A DNA stretch of 64,000 nucleotides. It comes from Aphelocoma coerulescens (Eukaryota > Chordata > Aves > Passeriformes > Corvidae). The notes beneath the pieces are model-generated. The model made no database searches. It saw only the letters and a list, made by a program, of their open reading frames with translations, and was not told the DNA's origin. The DNA lies in NCBI RefSeq assembly GCF_041296385.1, contig NC_091013.1, positions 68,293,563-68,357,562 of the forward strand, read 5' to 3'. Each line of letters starts with the position of its first letter. Positions within the stretch are counted from its first letter, which is position 1. Below are positions 60,701-64,000 of the stretch, in pieces. Both the position numbers and the translations under genes were made by a program.

Positions 60701-61914
60701 AATATAAGCTAATCTTCCCTTTCACGTTTGCACTCAGGCAGCAGAGACAGGACTTCAGTCCTACTCCCTGAACCATCAGCTGCCTTGTTGCCACTGTGCA
60801 AGTCAATACAAATTCAGCCTCAGATTTCATCTGTAAAAGAGAGATAATCTCTCATTCAGGGAACAATTGCAGGTGAGGTTTGCAGTCAGCACTGTGCCTC
60901 TCTGGGGAGGGTGTGATGTCCCATTGGCACTGCTGTAGCAGAGAGACAGTGCAATACACTTGAAGACAGACCTAAAAATAAGCACGTTTGTTGTTTCTAT
61001 TTACAGCTGTTTTATTTTAAGACTTCTCACAGTGAAATCCAGAATTGTACCTGCTAGAAAACAAAGTACTATAATTCTTTGATTATTTATCATGTTTTCA
61101 TGAGTAGTAACAGCAGACTGTAGAACTTCCCTGAATGTATATTTTGCAATGACTGTACTTTGAAGTCATCACTGTCACATTACTTCAGTGTGCCTGAGTG
61201 TCACCGCCATATATCACAAACAGGTAAGTCATCTCCTGTCAATCAAAAGAATAGGAATGAAATGATCATGAATGCTACAGGTTTTCCCTTTCAAGCTTGT
61301 GCCTCTTCCGATGTCACCTATTAAAGCAAAGTGTTCCAATAAGTGTATCAGGAGTTTAAAAATATTAGACTCTTACCTTTATTTGAGCTTCAGTATTGGA
61401 GTAAATTAAGGAAAATGTACCAAGTTTTATTCAGTATTTCTTGATTTGCTCTTCTCACTCTGTGATTAATCCTCAATATGTAATATAAAACTGTGCCATT
61501 CCTAATTAACTTTTACAGTTAAATAATGTTTAATTGTTACATTCTTCACAATAACTGTGAGAGAAAACTTCTGTCTTTTGTTGACATGTTCCCTGTGAAA
61601 AGACTTTTGAATTTATTAAGACTGTTTATTATTCCTGCTTTCATTTAGCTGATTTGCAATTTGCATCATCCTGCAGCCTCATCTACCCTTCGGGCAATGA
61701 AAACCAAAGTACAACTGAGGTAAATTTTTACCAAGCAAATCAAAACCACACAACTAAACAGAAAGTAATTTTCACACCAAGCTGTCAGCAAAAAACTGTG
61801 TGAAAACACTGTTCTCAGTTCAATATGCTTGGCAATTTGTGGTGAGCATTCCCACTGGTGGGGAATGTTTAGAGGCATTTGCACAATGCCCTTAATACCA
61901 TAGTTTAACTTTTG
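57791..61914. other. Non-coding block
   Basis: No gene recognised. A 9-bp stem with a 6-nt loop (actatatat / atatatagt) lies at 57907-57930. Overlapping frames of 100-143 codons on both strands at 58960-59330, 59552-59983 and 60349-60830 lack any recognisable motif. A 12-bp direct repeat, gattccatgtgg, is at 60474 and 60501, followed by a short (GAAGA)n run at 60522-60540. Confidence 0.55.
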
Positions 61915-61915
61915 G

Positions 61916-61982
61916 TCAGCCCTGGAGTGTTCAGATAGTTGGATTAGATGATTATTGTAGGTCCCTTTCAGGTGAAATACTC
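61916..61982 (+). mobile_element. Short CR1 3' tail, sense
   Basis: The sequence cctggagtgttcagatagttggattagatgattattgtaggtccctttcaggtg is recognisable as the last part of a CR1 3' UTR (usually ...ggactagatgatc...aggtcccttccaac...). It is diverged and leads straight into the TTCTA repeat, where the CR1 tail (ATTCTATG)n would be expected. Confidence 0.75.
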
Positions 61983-62085
61983 CTATTCTATTCTATTCTA
62001 TTCTATTCTATTCTATTCTATTCTATTCTATTCTATTCTATTCTATTCTATTCTATTCTATTCTATTCTATTCTATTCTATTCTA
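61983..62085. repeat. (TTCTA)20 pentanucleotide microsatellite
   Basis: Twenty perfect TTCTA units (61986-62085), preceded by a partial unit cta, lie exactly at the 3' end of a CR1 fragment. The array ends in tgcta, a one-base variant. It most likely grew from the ATTCTATG tail of the CR1 by loss of the TG and slippage. Perfect arrays of this length are usually polymorphic. Confidence 0.97.
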
Positions 62086-64000
62086 TGCTAGACCTGTCCC
62101 AGTGGTTGCATCTCTTTGCCCAAAAGCAAAGATAGGGAAAATAATATTGGGGCTGTCTTAGTACGAGGTTGAATACAGCTGGAGCATATTTTTTTGCCCA
62201 CTTCTGTAGACAACAAACAAGACACCAAGGAAGATCAAAGCCTCATTTGTATTGTAGAGGTCAAGATACCCAGGGAGGAAAAGTCATGTAAGTCCTCTGT
62301 ATAGAACTACTGGGCAAGCAGAAATGCAGTTGGACACAAACCATGTCTGGCTAAAGGTGGGCAGTGTGGTCCCCAGTTTTGTCTTCACTTCTGTGCCTGG
62401 AGCCCAGGACTCAGGAGGAAGTTGCAAATGGTTTCGCTCCAGCCTCTCAGCATGTGTGAGCAGGATGGTCCAGCCCTGGCTAAATTCTCTCACAGCATGA
62501 GGGCATCCTCTGGCCTCAATGGATCGGAGGCTCTCACTTCCCATAAGAGGATGCGGCATCACCTGTGAAAGCATTTTGCAGTGAGCAACACAGGATGGTT
62601 GGCAGGTGTTCACAGGCAGCAAGGATGGTGGCAGACCTGCACAATTAGGACGTAGTAAGAATCAGTAAATTCCTAAATAAGGCCTGAACCAACATTTCTT
62701 GTGTTGTGAAGATTTTTTCGTGATGCTGTTGTGGTGCCTTTTGCAGTGCATCTTGCTAATTCTGTCTTCTGTGTGAGGGTCTTTACATGAGTAAAAGAGC
62801 TACCAAGGAAATGAATCAGCGTTGCATGGTTTGGCTCTTGGTTTACTTCAGGCAGTTAAACATGGGCACGTGAGACTTTTTTTTAATTTTCTGGTTCCAT
62901 TAAGGTATAATGAACCTTGCCTGAGGGTGCTTTATGCAGATCACCTCAATCTTTTATAGCTGCTATTTGCATATTTCATATAAAGAATGCTGAATCTCTG
63001 TGTGGCATTTCTGTGACTTCATCAAACAAATATGAAATTCGTCCTTGCAAGAGCTAGTGGGGAATTATATGAGGGACATTTTATTTCTTAATAAAGAAAC
63101 TAATATTTGTTTTAATATAATTTGGTATCTATAGGACTTAATGACTATTGGAGTGCTTTTAATGAAATCACATACACTATATTTGTAACCTTACATTCTG
63201 ATCCAAAAATCTGTCATGTCTCTATTCCAATCTTTTATAACATAATTCCAATTGTTTTTTGTCATTAAATATGTAATCCATAACAGAAATGTCATAACTT
63301 TGCATAATATATATAAAAATATATTTATAAGTATTCAAATATAAATAAAAATATATAAACACTCCAGTAGGAATGCAGACCTGTTATATAGTAGGAGCAT
63401 CTTCAGTAATCACATTCTTTCAGGTAGTTTATATTAAAGTTTGTCTGTGTCCACAGATTTTGTATTGTATGCTTAGAAATGAAGAGTTAAAAAAGTTTAC
63501 CTCACTGCATCTGAAATCTGAAGTAAAAAATAGTGAACATAATTCATTCTGCTAATGAGATTCATGAGTTGTCATTCAGTGTAAATCAAAGTCAGTAAAA
63601 CCAAGAGATAGTAAAAATAAGACAAATTAAAATTGCATCCAGCATTTAGCAGAAAAATTGATATCAGAATTTTATTTTGGATGACATCTTCCGGGGGAGA
63701 TTATTATTTCAAAATGTTGAAATAATTAGTTTAGATAGAGTTGGAACAATGTCTCAGAAAGTTTTAGTTATTTGATTTTTTGTTTAATTTTAAAATTATT
63801 TAAATGCACTATTAATGTCAAAATTGTAACTCTTTTTTAAATTTTTGATTCATCAATGTATTCTCTTCCCACACTTCCATCTCTCAGCTCTTCATCTTCT
63901 TGAGTAATATTGAAATAGTCTCATTTGGAACACAGTTCCATTTTGAAACTTTGAAATCCATTGTAAAATGGCATTTTGATCCTTTGCAAAGACTGAGTCT
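62086..64000. other. AT-rich non-coding block at the right edge
   Basis: No gene is recognised. A 112-codon minus-strand frame at 62284-62622 has no recognisable motif. A dense A/T tract lies at 63295-63360 (ATATAT and AAATA runs). The remainder, especially 62940-63250 and 63600-63850, is very AT-rich. Confidence 0.65.

Noticed and set aside
1..64000. tRNA, rRNA or CRISPR features
   Set aside because: No tRNA A/B-box pattern, no rRNA-like stretch and no regularly spaced repeats of array type were seen.

Overview
The window looks like nuclear DNA from a bird. The main evidence is a set of CR1 LINE 3' ends with the avian tail motif (runs of the type agaatcatagaat followed by ggttgggttggaagggacc). 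A solo LTR with a 5-bp target-site duplication and an ERV-like high-copy repeat fit an avian, possibly passerine, genome. Most of the sequence is AT-rich, with no operons, no recognisable tRNA or rRNA gene and no CRISPR array. I recognise no protein family anywhere in the 64 kb. The many short open frames have the length and composition expected of non-coding vertebrate DNA.

Layout. From 1 to about 35.8 kb there is AT-rich intergenic or intronic sequence. It contains one antisense CR1 fragment (6.3 kb), several homopolymers and microsatellites, a strong 46-bp inverted repeat (31.2 kb), and two unexplained stretches that look like coding sequence (16.3-17.3 kb and 24.8 kb). A large CpG island lies at about 35.9-38.4 kb and is the only clear gene-regulatory landmark. 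Inside it a TATA-like box (36798-36805) sits 27 bp upstream of a consensus initiator (36824-36830). It is followed by a GC-rich leader with a predicted G-quadruplex, six short upstream ORFs, and a consensus splice donor GTAAGT at 37675. The simplest reading is a + strand promoter with a non-coding first exon, whose coding exons lie mostly or wholly beyond the window. I cannot name the gene.

From 38.4 to 64 kb the sequence would be intron 1 of that gene if the reading is right. It holds a + strand CR1 tail (49.0 kb), an exon-like frame on the minus strand (51.7 kb), an ERV-like repeat (53.6-54.3 kb), the solo LTR (54.7-55.3 kb), a longer antisense CR1 (56.7-57.3 kb), a possible ancient LINE fragment (57.7 kb), and a CR1 tail that runs into 20 perfect TTCTA units (61.9-62.1 kb).

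I found no clear new biological system. The best leads are the TATA/initiator promoter with its uORF-dense leader, the paired perfect hairpins at 31.2 kb, the 20-bp perfect palindrome at 44.5 kb, the LTR with a duplicated AP-1-bearing segment, and the unassigned exon-like frames.
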